Source: Pseudovibrio sp. Alg231-02 (GTDB taxonomy: Bacteria > Pseudomonadota > Alphaproteobacteria > Rhizobiales > Stappiaceae). From it: a stretch of DNA of 64,000 nt. Under the pieces are notes generated by a model that worked only from the letters and a program-made list of their open reading frames with translations, made no database searches and was not told where the DNA came from. Positions 1 through 8,940 of the stretch are shown in pieces. The stretch's first letter is position 1; every line of letters begins with the position of its first letter. The position numbers were made by a program, and so were the translations under genes. Location: positions 124,001-188,000 of the forward strand of contig NZ_FREX01000005.1 in assembly GCF_900143565.1 (NCBI RefSeq), in the 5' to 3' direction.

Positions 1-103
1 AGTTCTTGTGACCCGTGCATATGCGCTAAGTGTTGCTATCAATCATTTCATCTATGTCGTTCTGGATACGTAATCCAGAATGCTCGAAGGTAAGGATAAA
101 CGC

Positions 104-328
104 GTGCAGGTTCTCGTTCGCGATAATAACGTCGATCAGGCGCTTAAAGCGCTTAAGAAAAAGATGCAGCGTGAAGGCATCTTCCGTGAAATGAAGCTTC
201 GTGGCCACTACGAAAAGCCATCTGAAAAGAAGGCTCGCGAAAAGGCAGAAGCAATCCGCCGCACTCGCAAACTCGCTCGCAAGCGCGCACAGCGTGAAGG
301 CCTGTTGGTCGGCAAAGGTCGTCGTTAA
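104..328 (+). CDS. rpsU: 30S ribosomal protein S21
   Basis: Small basic ribosomal protein of the 30S subunit, involved in translation initiation. From the GTG at 104 the product is 74 residues and begins [20 protein letters not shown], as in alphaproteobacterial S21, and it ends in the usual Arg/Lys-rich tail. An upstream in-frame ATG at 80 would add eight residues (MLEGKDKR) not found in the family. An AAGG-type ribosome-binding site at about 88-96 sits correctly for the GTG, so I prefer the GTG start. The gene is monocistronic, with a strong intrinsic terminator downstream. Confidence 0.95.
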   Translation: MQVLVRDNNVDQALKALKKKMQREGIFREMKLRGHYEKPSEKKAREKAEAIRRTRKLARKRAQREGLLVGKGRR

Positions 329-412
329 TCCGGCGGCACTCGGGACATCACACAGCTAAGGCTCAACTATGTTTGACGAAAAGCGTGTGAGCGGACCGAA
401 GCTAGAATTCAG

Positions 413-454
413 AACGGACTAACCGGTAAACCGGTTGGTCCGTTTGTTGTTTTT
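413..454 (+). terminator. intrinsic terminator of rpsU
   Basis: A long hairpin pairs AACGGAC-AACCGG (413-426) with CCGGTT-GGTCCGTT (431-444) around a TAAA loop. It is followed by a T-rich run, TTGTTGTTTTT. It lies 85 bases after the rpsU stop. Confidence 0.85.
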
Positions 455-525
455 GCTGGTTCATTTGACCTTTTTTTGCCACACTAAAGTGTAGGCTATA
501 GTGTCATTGCAAGGACTCTTTAAGA

Positions 526-1386
526 ATGGGGCACATTCTCGTGAACAATAAACTGGCTAAAGGCATCTGTGCGTGTCTGCTCGCACTTGGCGTTGCAGCA
601 TGCCAATCCAACTCATCTGGCCTTGTTTATCAGAATGTGCCCATCGACAAAGCTGTTGGCTCTTCCTCCAACATCGATAGTCTGAGTGCCGTTGTTGACG
701 CAAATCCAACTGATGCCGACGCCTACAACAAGCGCGGCATTGCATACGCAAAAGCTGGGCGCCTTGATCAGGCCATTGAGGACTTCAACAAATCTCTTCA
801 GCTGAGACCAAACTCTTATCAGGCTTACGCAAACCGAGCTTTGGTAGAACGCCGCAAGGGCAACACGTCCCAGGCAGTTCAGGATTACAGCTCAGCACTT
901 TCCATCAAGCCAGATTACGTGAAGGCCCTGAACGGACGCGGCAACACCTACCGTTCTATCGGTCAGAACACAGCAGCGCTTCGTGATTACAACGAAGTCA
1001 TTCGCTTAAATTCCGGCGATGCACAGGCCTATCACAATCGCGGCCTCATCTATCAGGCACAAGGTCTACAGGAAGCAGCTCTCAATGACTTTTCGTCGGC
1101 TGTTGGCCTGAACTCCCGCGCATATTCACCTCTGATCGCGCGCGGTGTAACTTACCTTTCTCTGAGCGATCCAAAATCTGCACTCAAAGACTTCAATGCT
1201 GCAATTGCGCTTAATGGCAAGTCCGCATCTGCTTGGGCGAACCGTGGCCGCGCAGAAGAAGCACTGGGGCAGATTACAGAAGCACGCCAGTCCTACAGCA
1301 GAGCACTGCAGATTTCTTCGACAAACCAGATTGCGAAGGAAGGCTCTCAGCGCCTGTCAACGTCTTCAGGCGTTCCGCAAGCTTAA
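526..1386 (+). CDS. TPR-repeat lipoprotein
   Basis: Predicted lipoprotein of 286 residues, probably anchored to the inner leaflet of the outer membrane or in the periplasm. The N-terminus has a hydrophobic segment ending in a lipobox (LGVAAC, Cys at about residue 26). At least five tetratricopeptide repeats follow at about residues 60-270, recognisable from repeated A-Y-x-N-R-G and A-x-x-D-(F/Y) motifs, so the likely role is as a protein-protein scaffold, as in the NlpI/TPR lipoprotein group. ATG 526 has AAGGA upstream at about 510; a GTG at 541 is an alternative that would shorten the signal peptide. The partner is unknown. Confidence 0.85.
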   Translation: MGHILVNNKLAKGICACLLALGVAACQSNSSGLVYQNVPIDKAVGSSSNIDSLSAVVDANPTDADAYNKRGIAYAKAGRLDQAIEDFNKSLQLRPNSYQAYANRALVERRKGNTSQAVQDYSSALSIKPDYVKALNGRGNTYRSIGQNTAALRDYNEVIRLNSGDAQAYHNRGLIYQAQGLQEAALNDFSSAVGLNSRAYSPLIARGVTYLSLSDPKSALKDFNAAIALNGKSASAWANRGRAEEALGQITEARQSYSRALQISSTNQIAKEGSQRLSTSSGVPQA

Positions 1387-1407
1387 GCTCGCAAACATAT
1401 CACCTCT

Positions 1408-1433
1408 AAAGGCCGGGCTCTCCGGCCTTTTTT
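1408..1433 (+). terminator. intrinsic terminator
   Basis: AAAGGCCGG and CCGGCCTTT form a 9-bp stem with a GCTCT loop, followed by a T run. It ends the TPR lipoprotein transcript and touches the 3' end of the convergent hydrolase gene. Confidence 0.85.
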
Positions 1434-2340
1434 ATTGCCTTGTTGCCGAAGATATCAACAGCATCCAGTTAATCTCATCACGCCAATCAATCATGCGAAT
1501 GGGCGTCCCATGAGAGCCAGTTTCGAACAGCCGAAAGCGCACCGGATAACGCTGGGTTTTGCCAATGGCTGCCTTAAACAACTGATATTGCTTCTCCCAG
1601 CTGTAAACCCTGTCAGCACTACCGTGGCCAAACACAATCGGCACGCCTGCCTTATAGGCTTCACTCGTCAACAATCGTCGATCCGTCGCTCCGCCCAATA
1701 ATATGAGGCCGGACAGCGGCCCAGCAACGCCAGTCTGATCCGCAAGCCCATAGCAGACCTGTGACCCCATGGAACCACAGGCCACAATCACTTTGGCCTG
1801 GGGGGCTTCTTTCCGGTATTGCGTAATCAGCTCGCGAATTTCCTGGGTGCCTCTGGGGCTTTCGAGCTTCACATCAGGAGACAGATAAACGCCATTATTG
1901 CGCACCATCAGGTTTTTCAGGCGATTGAAGTTACCGCCAAACGTCCAATCAGCATTCCCTTGCTTTCGATTACCCCCCTTACCATGCAGATAAAGAAGCA
2001 ACAGCTTGGTATCGGCGTCAGGTTTCCCAACTCGGATGTGCTTACGCTTACTACCCGCAAGCACAACTGAGCGCTCCCGCACATACCAGGCAGGCCTGCT
2101 GGAAACATATCTGCCTTCAACCCGTCGTTCTGGTATTTCATCCCGGTCCCGCAAATCACGCTGGATCTGATAATCAAGCCGCAGGAACGCCCCGTCCATC
2201 GCCTGATCCAGAACCCGCGGATAAGCAAACAGCTCGTCTTTATAAGGCTTCAGCTCAAAGCCAACAGCCTGCGAGACCAGCAGAGCAGACATGAACAAGC
2301 TGCCAATCAAATACTCAACGATCCTGAAGTGACCTCTCAT
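1432..2340 (-). CDS. secreted alpha/beta-hydrolase
   Basis: A 302-residue alpha/beta-hydrolase with an N-terminal signal or membrane segment (about residues 8-27). The probable catalytic triad is Ser190 in a GSMGS nucleophile elbow, Asp243 (HGSADRVY) and His277 (GSHGTP); LYLHGKGG at about 117-123 is the oxyanion-hole strand. Substrate unknown. The start has a strong GGAGGTG site 6-8 bases upstream. It is followed on the same strand, in transcription order after the acetoacetate decarboxylase gene, by only 26 bases, so the two may be co-transcribed. Confidence 0.8.
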   Translation of the reverse strand: MRGHFRIVEYLIGSLFMSALLVSQAVGFELKPYKDELFAYPRVLDQAMDGAFLRLDYQIQRDLRDRDEIPERRVEGRYVSSRPAWYVRERSVVLAGSKRKHIRVGKPDADTKLLLLYLHGKGGNRKQGNADWTFGGNFNRLKNLMVRNNGVYLSPDVKLESPRGTQEIRELITQYRKEAPQAKVIVACGSMGSQVCYGLADQTGVAGPLSGLILLGGATDRRLLTSEAYKAGVPIVFGHGSADRVYSWEKQYQLFKAAIGKTQRYPVRFRLFETGSHGTPIRMIDWRDEINWMLLISSATRQ

Positions 2341-2366
2341 GCTGCACCTCCGAAATAGAGCATCAC

Positions 2367-3137
2367 TTAAGGCTTCAGGTAGTCATGCATAACCCGGCCA
2401 TAAGGTAGCGTGAGGTCCGTAATAAAATGAACACCGCCGAGTGATTTAAGCATTGGCAGTTCGGCCACTGGCGCATTGGCATGATGGAACAATTGCAAGC
2501 TCGCCGGACCAGACCACGCGCCCTTCACCGTCACATCAGACGCCTCATAAGCAACCAGCTGAGCGATAGCCAAAGAGCCGTCAACATCTGGAATAAGCTT
2601 CAGATTCACCTGAGTTTTCTGAAGCTTCTTGAGGATCGCATCGGGATGACACTGCGTGCCATGCTCGACATCATAAAGAAGGTGTTGGTACTTGTACCCC
2701 ATGGTCGCAATAGCAATCGTCACATCGTCAAAAACCAAATGGCCGGTCAATGTTGCTCCCGATATACTCAGCTCTGGATGGCCTAGCTTTTTCGGAAAAC
2801 CCCAGATCTCACGCCCACCAAAAATCGGCGGAGTATCATCAAGAAACATTTGCTGAGTGAAGTTCACAGGGTGATCTCCAAACTTGGCTGGAATCACGAT
2901 GCCAGACTCGGTGTAGTCTCCAAATCCAGCAGAATCGGGCATACGGATCACTTCAAACATCACCGTGTTGGACCCATCCGGTTCCAAAGGCTCAGGTACA
3001 GCTTCACGAATAGCGTCAGGGTCACTTTCATAGGAGACCACAAAAAACTCGCGGTCGATAAACCTGTATGGCCCCTTGGGATAAGCAGGAGAAGCAATCG
3101 GCATAGAAGCCTGTTCAAGAATATCGGCAATTTTCAT
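2367..3137 (-). CDS. adc: acetoacetate decarboxylase
   Basis: A 256-residue member of the acetoacetate decarboxylase family (PF06314), which forms a Schiff base with acetoacetate and releases CO2 and acetone. The signature EIWGFPKKLGHP (about 110-121) contains the Schiff-base lysine Lys116 and the neighbouring pKa-lowering Lys117. Length is normal. GAGGTGG lies just upstream of the ATG. In alphaproteobacteria family members often act on ketone bodies alongside 3-hydroxybutyrate dehydrogenase. No such partner is in the window, so the in vivo substrate is inferred from family only. Confidence 0.9.
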   Translation of the reverse strand: MKIADILEQASMPIASPAYPKGPYRFIDREFFVVSYESDPDAIREAVPEPLEPDGSNTVMFEVIRMPDSAGFGDYTESGIVIPAKFGDHPVNFTQQMFLDDTPPIFGGREIWGFPKKLGHPELSISGATLTGHLVFDDVTIAIATMGYKYQHLLYDVEHGTQCHPDAILKKLQKTQVNLKLIPDVDGSLAIAQLVAYEASDVTVKGAWSGPASLQLFHHANAPVAELPMLKSLGGVHFITDLTLPYGRVMHDYLKP

Positions 3138-3277
3138 GGACCACCTCGATCATGAAAGAGTGTGAACCGCGGCCAAATCACAGCCAGCGCGCTCTCACCA
3201 TAAGCACCGATATTTTGGATGTTGCCCCTTGGGTTTTGGGGTGACACTTTCAGAGCTCACACCAAACACTTTTTTAA

Positions 3278-4591
3278 TCAGCTTGTTACGTCAATTTCTT
3301 TGAAAGTAGCCAGTGGCGCTTTTTCGCGGATAACCCAGTTTAACGCACCAAGCTCCGCTTTTAACGTCGGATGAACCAGTCCCAACACGCGCAGTTCACT
3401 CGCTCCAGTGCCCGCATGGGTTTGATTGACACGGCTTGCGATATTGAGTGTGGTCGTTGATTGATCAACACTCCAACCAACACGGTCACCAGCAACAAAG
3501 GCAACTTTACGCCCAGTTCTGGTCGTACCAATCGGAATACCCTCAAACAACTCAACAGAAGCAAGACGCTCTGTATCAATATGATAATCAGCGATCATCA
3601 TCAGACCCAACAGATAATAATATCCCGCCTCTTGAGAAAGCCCCTGCCGGCTCGCCTGATCAACCAGATCACTTCGCCCACGAACACCTTTCAACGAGTT
3701 TAGGCTTGCAACAAAAATCATCTTTTCACCGCGCGTCATAGATGTAGCGCTCAGGAATGCTCGTGTACTGCTCTGGCGAATGGCCATCTCACCAAGCATC
3801 TCGCGCATCGTCTCATCAGCAACGGTCGGGCTGGCCTTGAGAGCTTCACTGAAGTTGGTTGTCGCCAGAACTCCACTAACCGCCGTACCAACACCACCCG
3901 GAATAAACACAGTTGCAAGATTGGTCAGGCGGTTGGATGTCGCATAGGCCCAGGCAGCCTTATCAAGCGCGTCAGAGAGTGGAGGAAACGTCGTGTAAGG
4001 ATCTACATTCGCTGCAACAGCAATATAGCGCCGGGCTCTATCTCGCCCTACTACAGCCGCAGCAACACTCTCAACCGCAGAAGTCTTCTTACCACTTTCT
4101 TTGGAAGGAGCAGTCGCTCCGGAATTCCCGGTAATGGTGTTCACAGTCCCATTCAGCAACAGGCCGACGCCATCAGCCGTGGAACTCAGTGTCTCTTTGG
4201 GAGAGGTTACAAGACTGCCGAGAAACGTCAGAGGCTTGGCAACGGCAGTCACAACGCCCTCACCCGCTTGAGAAACCGTATCCAGTTCTTGAATACCCTT
4301 CAGCGCATGAAGTTCATTGATGCGCTTTTTCAATGTCGCTGTACCGCGCACCTTATAAGTCTTGCCATGAACCCTGAGGCTGTAAACAAGCAATGTCCCA
4401 TTCCGCAACACCGGCGGCACGATCTCGTAATTGCTACCACGCGCAGCAACGCCTTCTTCCTTCAGGATCTGGGAGAAACCAAGATCAGTCGAGGTAGAAT
4501 GAGATGGCGATGAGACGACTGCAACCACGATAAAGATTGCAAGCAGCAAGGAACAGCGCAGAAGAACGCGAACAGTTTGCGCAGTAGACAT
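3278..4591 (-). CDS. membrane-anchored protein of unknown function
   Basis: I do not recognise this protein. From the ATG at 4591 it has 437 residues; the frame is open to an ATG at 4639 (453 residues), but the later start puts a classical signal-anchor (RVLLRCSLLLAIFIVV) at the N-terminus. The rest is Ala/Thr/Val-rich without cysteine motifs. The middle (about 110-260) carries small-residue and hydrophobic segments reminiscent of tail or channel proteins, and the C-terminal half looks globular. Neither start has a convincing ribosome-binding site. No neighbour suggests a role. Confidence 0.7.
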   Translation of the reverse strand: MSTAQTVRVLLRCSLLLAIFIVVAVVSSPSHSTSTDLGFSQILKEEGVAARGSNYEIVPPVLRNGTLLVYSLRVHGKTYKVRGTATLKKRINELHALKGIQELDTVSQAGEGVVTAVAKPLTFLGSLVTSPKETLSSTADGVGLLLNGTVNTITGNSGATAPSKESGKKTSAVESVAAAVVGRDRARRYIAVAANVDPYTTFPPLSDALDKAAWAYATSNRLTNLATVFIPGGVGTAVSGVLATTNFSEALKASPTVADETMREMLGEMAIRQSSTRAFLSATSMTRGEKMIFVASLNSLKGVRGRSDLVDQASRQGLSQEAGYYYLLGLMMIADYHIDTERLASVELFEGIPIGTTRTGRKVAFVAGDRVGWSVDQSTTTLNIASRVNQTHAGTGASELRVLGLVHPTLKAELGALNWVIREKAPLATFKEIDVTS

Positions 4592-4685
4592 ATGATACCC
4601 GAACTCAGAACAACTCTTACTAAAGGCTCTATTCTTCAATAATGATCAGAAAAGGGCAGCGCCTCTGGCAAATTTCGGGGTTGAA

Positions 4686-4720
4686 ACGAAAAATCGCAGA
4701 AGCACGCTGCTCCTGCGATT
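4686..4720 (-). terminator. intrinsic terminator after the oxidase subunit IV gene
   Basis: On the minus strand AATCGCAG (4720-4713) pairs with CTGCGATT (4699-4692), extended inward by AGCA/TGCT, and TTTTTCG follows. It sits 28 bases after the stop of the cytochrome oxidase subunit IV gene. Confidence 0.75.
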
Positions 4721-4748
4721 CTCAAAACCTTTGAAACCTGAAGGTTTC

Positions 4749-5033
4749 TTAGATTGTCAGGACAGCTGTTACCACACAAGCAAGCAGGAATACGATTCCC
4801 GGTACAACGTGCGACCTGTCACCAGACGCCATGCCAACGCCAACTGCAATCACTGTTGCGATTGTAGTGATGCTTGCCCAAACCGTCCCGGCAGTACCAC
4901 CAAATCCAATCATTGCAATAACGAGTACAAATGTGAGAGCTGCAAGAATTCCAACCTTTGAGAAGTTGATAAAGTTCTTGTAGGTCTTCTCGTGTTCCTC
5001 ATAGTCCATAACAGACGCGCTCCCGTCAGCCAT
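4749..5033 (-). CDS. aa3-type cytochrome c oxidase subunit IV family protein
   Basis: Small membrane protein of 94 residues from the ATG at 5033, which has a GAGGGGGAAGC ribosome-binding site; an ATG six codons earlier lacks one. The segment MDYEEHEKTYKNFINFSKVG matches the PF07835 N-terminus, which in Rhodobacter/Paracoccus precedes one helix of the aa3 oxidase. Here two to three transmembrane helices follow, longer than the approximately 50-residue crystallised subunit IV, as in Hyphomicrobiales homologues. It is not near the main oxidase genes. The role in assembly or stability is inferred. Confidence 0.8.
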   Translation of the reverse strand: MADGSASVMDYEEHEKTYKNFINFSKVGILAALTFVLVIAMIGFGGTAGTVWASITTIATVIAVGVGMASGDRSHVVPGIVFLLACVVTAVLTI

Positions 5034-5169
5034 GCTTCCCCCTCGAAACAAGTAGTTTTCCTAATATCAGTCTTTAACACCACATGGTCCGGTGACGCAA
5101 CTTCCCTAAAGAACCGCTCTGGAAATAACCTAGGTGCCGGGGATAATTCCAACGGCCTGAGTATGTGCC

Positions 5170-6540
5170 TCAATCTTCGCCAGTCAAACCACATAAGTCC
5201 AGTTGGTGCTTTTGATGGGCACTCAACGCATCCAGCTCAAACCCATCAATCTGCTCATTAAACAGTTGATGGAAGTTAAGCTCAGCTCGTAAGTGAAGGA
5301 ATACAGATCCAAGCCCAATAGCCGCCCTGTCCATAAAAACAAAGTAACGAGGTATTTTCACCGGCCCCAGTTCTTTGAGGGACTGATGCACACGAAACGC
5401 CTCTTGCCGCCCATAAGCCGCTGGAGAAACACCATCGGCAATCGAGCGTACTCTATCGCTGAGCAACGGGCCAAAAATAAAACTCGCCCAGATATTCAAA
5501 GTCTCAATAAGCTCAGTCGTCAGCCCATCAAAACCCCAAATCTCATAAGCAGCAACCACGCGGTCCTGATCATCTTCAAGCAGACCGTGATACAGATCCA
5601 CCACGCCTTGCACAAAATCTGGAGGGAAGATGCGCACACATCCGTAATCCAGCAAATTCACACCAGCCGGCTCCCCGCCGTCCTCAAAGATCGTGTAGTT
5701 CCCAAGATGGGGATCGCCATGGATCACACCATAATGTGCAAACGGGTGCCACCATGCCTTGAACATCACTTGTGCTATCTTGTTGCGCGCTTCCAGCTTC
5801 TCCTGTCGGTAAGCCAGCAGCGGACGTCCTTCCAGCCAGCTCATGGAAAGCAACCGCCGTGTTGACAGATCTTCAAACACTTCTGGAATCTGGATCTGCT
5901 CATCTGCAGCAAAAACATTGGCATAGAGCTTTGAATGCCGCGCTTCCCGTCGATAATCCAACTCTTCCCGCAATCGGTCACCAACTTCCTTCGCAATTTC
6001 AGAAGTCTCGATCGCTGGCCTGAAACGTCGATGCAGAGCAAGCAACATGTCGAACTGATTCAGATCAGCTTCAACCGCACTATCCATATCCGGATATTGC
6101 AGCTTACAGGCCAACATCGCCCCATCCTGATCATACGCTCTGTGCACCTGACCAAGAGAAGCCGCTGCTGCAGGCTCCTTCTCAAACTTATCAAACCTGC
6201 CTTGCCAACCCGGACCAAGCTCAGCCCGCATGCGCCGCTTAACAAAAGCCCACCCCATAGGAGGTGCGTTTGCCTGAAGGCTCGCCAGTTCTGCTGCATA
6301 TTCAGGAGGCACGGCATCAGGAATCGTTGAAAGAAGCTGCGCCACCTTCATCAACGGTCCTTTGAGTTCACCAAGGGATTCTGCGATAGAAGCTGCATTC
6401 TTCGCAGGGTCTTGATCCCAGCCAAACAGCTTGCCAGCTGCAAGCTTGGCTGCAATGCCACTCATATTTCCACCAACCTTGGCATAGCGGCCAAGACGGG
6501 CGGTCATTCTGTTTGCTTCCCGGTCACGAGATGAAGGCAT
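5170..6540 (-). CDS. ABC1/AarF-UbiB family atypical kinase
   Basis: A 456-residue protein-kinase-like protein of the UbiB/ADCK family. Motifs are a K-x-A-Q box (Lys65, KVAQLLS) in place of the usual KxGQ, the family's Ala-rich nucleotide loop (AAAASLGQVHRA, about 130), the catalytic-loop-like HGDPHLGNYT and the metal-binding LDYG. Family members support ubiquinone biosynthesis or lipid handling; the true alphaproteobacterial ubiB is normally with ubiE/coaBC, so this is more likely a paralogue. Gly to Ala in KxGQ is worth noting because that motif controls nucleotide preference. Confidence 0.85.
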   Translation of the reverse strand: MPSSRDREANRMTARLGRYAKVGGNMSGIAAKLAAGKLFGWDQDPAKNAASIAESLGELKGPLMKVAQLLSTIPDAVPPEYAAELASLQANAPPMGWAFVKRRMRAELGPGWQGRFDKFEKEPAAAASLGQVHRAYDQDGAMLACKLQYPDMDSAVEADLNQFDMLLALHRRFRPAIETSEIAKEVGDRLREELDYRREARHSKLYANVFAADEQIQIPEVFEDLSTRRLLSMSWLEGRPLLAYRQEKLEARNKIAQVMFKAWWHPFAHYGVIHGDPHLGNYTIFEDGGEPAGVNLLDYGCVRIFPPDFVQGVVDLYHGLLEDDQDRVVAAYEIWGFDGLTTELIETLNIWASFIFGPLLSDRVRSIADGVSPAAYGRQEAFRVHQSLKELGPVKIPRYFVFMDRAAIGLGSVFLHLRAELNFHQLFNEQIDGFELDALSAHQKHQLDLCGLTGED

Positions 6541-6653
6541 ATGGGGTTCCTGCGGCTCACACTCTTATTGCAATATATAGTGCACTGCAAAACCTAGCAG
6601 AAAACGCAGAGAACCCAAGGGCACTTTTAGAGATTACCTAATCACATCTTTGC

Positions 6654-7067
6654 TCAGGCTTGCTCAACACTCTCCACAAACTCCAGCTCAAGCCTGCACT
6701 CAACAGCGTTACCATGAGAAGTAACAAACTCCCCCCGACCAGAAACGCCTTCAAATCCTCCAGTCCCGGAACCGGGCACCACAGTCATCGAAGAGCGAAC
6801 AGTCTGCGCATCAAACACCCCGTTCTCCTCAACGAGGAACGTGCCCTCACGCGAACCGTATCGACCTGAGACCTGTGTGTACCCTGAGTATTTGCCCTCT
6901 TTTTCAGCTACATAGGCCAGAAGGTAAAACATGTTCACCTGCCCAACAATTTCTCCGCTGACGGGGCCATGAGCACAAACCGACGTGACCTTGCTCGTCT
7001 TGGAAAGTTCTTTTGCAGTCTCTTCCTTCCATTCTTCAACTTTGTAGGTGCATTTAATCTTTGCCAT
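6654..7067 (-). CDS. DUF3224 domain protein
   Basis: A 137-residue protein matching the DUF3224 family of small beta-barrel proteins: it has the alternating pattern with GPVSGE, SGRYGSREGTF and GTGGFEGVSGRGEF, typical of dirigent/allene-oxide-cyclase-like folds. Start at 7067 (MAKIKCTYKVEEW) with AAGGAGCTG upstream; an in-frame ATG at 7109 would overlap the divergent AraC gene's leader. The 89-bp spacer shared with the AraC regulator suggests local regulation. Function unknown. Confidence 0.75.
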   Translation of the reverse strand: MAKIKCTYKVEEWKEETAKELSKTSKVTSVCAHGPVSGEIVGQVNMFYLLAYVAEKEGKYSGYTQVSGRYGSREGTFLVEENGVFDAQTVRSSMTVVPGSGTGGFEGVSGRGEFVTSHGNAVECRLELEFVESVEQA

Positions 7068-7156
7068 GTTCAGCTCCTTGCATTGAGAGCCGAATACGTA
7101 CTGCGTCAAAATCAGAAGGGCTTGTAAAAGCGCGACAGCTGCTATCTTTTACGCCT

Positions 7157-7975
7157 ATGCCAAATCAGGATGACACCTCAAATCAGATCAGTGGCCTGCT
7201 AAACCAGCAACGTAGCCTCCAGCACTTCAATCTGGACTGGCTCACCCCAGCTGAACCATTGCAAGATGCCATCGAATTCTATTGGCTGATCACATGGGAC
7301 CTGCGAGATAAACCTCCTTATGAGCAAGCTAATCTTCCCCACCCATCCCAACACATTGTCATCGACACCTTGCAGACCACAGGCGTATTTGGCACCAACA
7401 CAGGCGTATTCCATTATTCCTTGCAGCAGAAAGGCCGCGTGTTTGGCGTGAAGTTTCGTCCAGGAGCTTTCGCAGATTTTTTCAGATACAACCCCTCTTC
7501 GCTCCTCAACACCTACGAGAACATCGAGCCGTTTCTCAACATTTCCGAACAAAAACTAGTTTCACAGCTAAAATCAGCAGATGAGCCAGCCGCATTCGCT
7601 GTTCAGATGGACAACCTCCTGATTTCGCATAGGCATCCCCTGACATCTAAAGCGAAGGATGCCCGCGCACTCGTCGATACCATCGCGACAACTGACGAAA
7701 TCAGCAATCTGAAAGATCTCTCCAGGATCTCAGGTTTCCAGCCAAGAACAATCCAACGCCTCTTCCAAAGCCACGTCGGCGTTAATCCCAAATGGGTGAT
7801 CGAACGTTACCGCATGCTGGCTGCAGTTGACGCTATCAACAATGGGCAAAACCACAACTTGACAGATCTGGCCCACTCCCTCGGCTACTACGACCACGCC
7901 CACTTCAGCAACGCCTTCAAGAAACTGACAGGCCACGCACCAAGCCATTACTTGCCAGAGTCTCAACCAGTTTAA
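7157..7975 (+). CDS. AraC-family transcriptional regulator
   Basis: A 272-residue regulator with an N-terminal sensor-like domain (about 20-150, DUF6597-like) and a C-terminal AraC/XylS double helix-turn-helix domain (about 170-265). Key C-terminal motifs are GFQPRTIQRLFQSHVGVNPK and LAHSLGYYDHAHFSNAFKKLTG. ATG 7157 is preferred because the longer frame from 7061 runs into the start of the divergent DUF3224 gene. It ends 4 bases inside the convergent DUF3445 gene. The likely target is the divergent DUF3224 promoter (inference). Confidence 0.85.
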   Translation: MPNQDDTSNQISGLLNQQRSLQHFNLDWLTPAEPLQDAIEFYWLITWDLRDKPPYEQANLPHPSQHIVIDTLQTTGVFGTNTGVFHYSLQQKGRVFGVKFRPGAFADFFRYNPSSLLNTYENIEPFLNISEQKLVSQLKSADEPAAFAVQMDNLLISHRHPLTSKAKDARALVDTIATTDEISNLKDLSRISGFQPRTIQRLFQSHVGVNPKWVIERYRMLAAVDAINNGQNHNLTDLAHSLGYYDHAHFSNAFKKLTGHAPSHYLPESQPV

Positions 7976-8880
7976 ACGCGTTCTTCAGCAACCATATCAA
8001 GCGCTTGTACGATAGTTGATGCATGCGCTTTGATACCTTTGTAGTCTAGCTGTTCATCGGTCAGCCCAAGCAACTGTGTCTTTAAACCTTGGGCCAGCTG
8101 ACCACCATCCGGATGTTTTAAAAAGCTATGAACAGGATCGTGGTGAACCCTGATGGTGAAGAGGATCTCGCCACTGTCCGGCAGGCGCCTCAATGTCTGC
8201 TTCTCGACGCGCACATAGAGCTGTTCAAATGCTTGACCAGGCTCACAGAGAACTTCATCGCGCAAACCCGAAACCGGATGGTGTAGCTCCGTGTCCGTAT
8301 ACAGAGACCAGTTCAGCCGCCAAACTGGCTTATCTACCTCCAACCTTTCAAAAATCCGCTGAACCATGAGCCCCATGCGGTGTCCATTGAAGTCCGGCAC
8401 CCCTTCATGGATCGCACTCATAGAGCCGCCGAACTTTTCCGCCAGTGACCAACTGGAAGGAAAACACAAGCTCGCAGCGACAAGCCTATACCCGTCATCA
8501 CCTTTGCGCATCAGCACCAGATCTTCTTGCACAAGGCGGGAAATCGCGAGTAATGGCGCCTCAGAACAAGACGATAGATCAACGCACTTCCCTGTATTCT
8601 TCACGCAAAGAGCGTGATCGGAGTGAAGCTCATAAATGTTAGGAAACTGGGCAGGCAGATGAGCAACAAGGAGGTCTGCCACTTCGCGCTGTGCTGCCTC
8701 TGTATCCGCCTCTGCAGCAAACACAAAGGCTTTAGGGTCAACGATGAGCCGCTCTTTTTCATCAAGGTGCGCAGCTAAAAACTCATCGGGCTCAATCCAC
8801 TCTCTCAAGTCGAGAGGCTCGAGCCCAACGGTAAACGGCCTTTTAGAGCCGTCATAAGGTGTGTGAGCAAATCGCGACAT
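7972..8880 (-). CDS. heme-dependent oxidative N-demethylase family protein (DUF3445)
   Basis: A 302-residue protein with the DUF3445/HODM signature CFPSSWSLAEKFGGSMSAIH (about 139-158). Characterised family members use a PAS-fold heme site to demethylate dimethylamine or related amines. ATG 8880 has GGAGGGTG upstream. It has no adjacent electron-transfer partner of the dmmBC type, so this stand-alone copy belongs to the common single-gene group of uncharacterised substrate. The 3' end overlaps the AraC gene by 4 bases. Confidence 0.85.
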   Translation of the reverse strand: MSRFAHTPYDGSKRPFTVGLEPLDLREWIEPDEFLAAHLDEKERLIVDPKAFVFAAEADTEAAQREVADLLVAHLPAQFPNIYELHSDHALCVKNTGKCVDLSSCSEAPLLAISRLVQEDLVLMRKGDDGYRLVAASLCFPSSWSLAEKFGGSMSAIHEGVPDFNGHRMGLMVQRIFERLEVDKPVWRLNWSLYTDTELHHPVSGLRDEVLCEPGQAFEQLYVRVEKQTLRRLPDSGEILFTIRVHHDPVHSFLKHPDGGQLAQGLKTQLLGLTDEQLDYKGIKAHASTIVQALDMVAEERV

Positions 8881-8940
8881 AAAACACCCTCCCCACACAA
8901 AACATGCACTGGAAGGAGGGCGTTCATCAACCTATACGAG

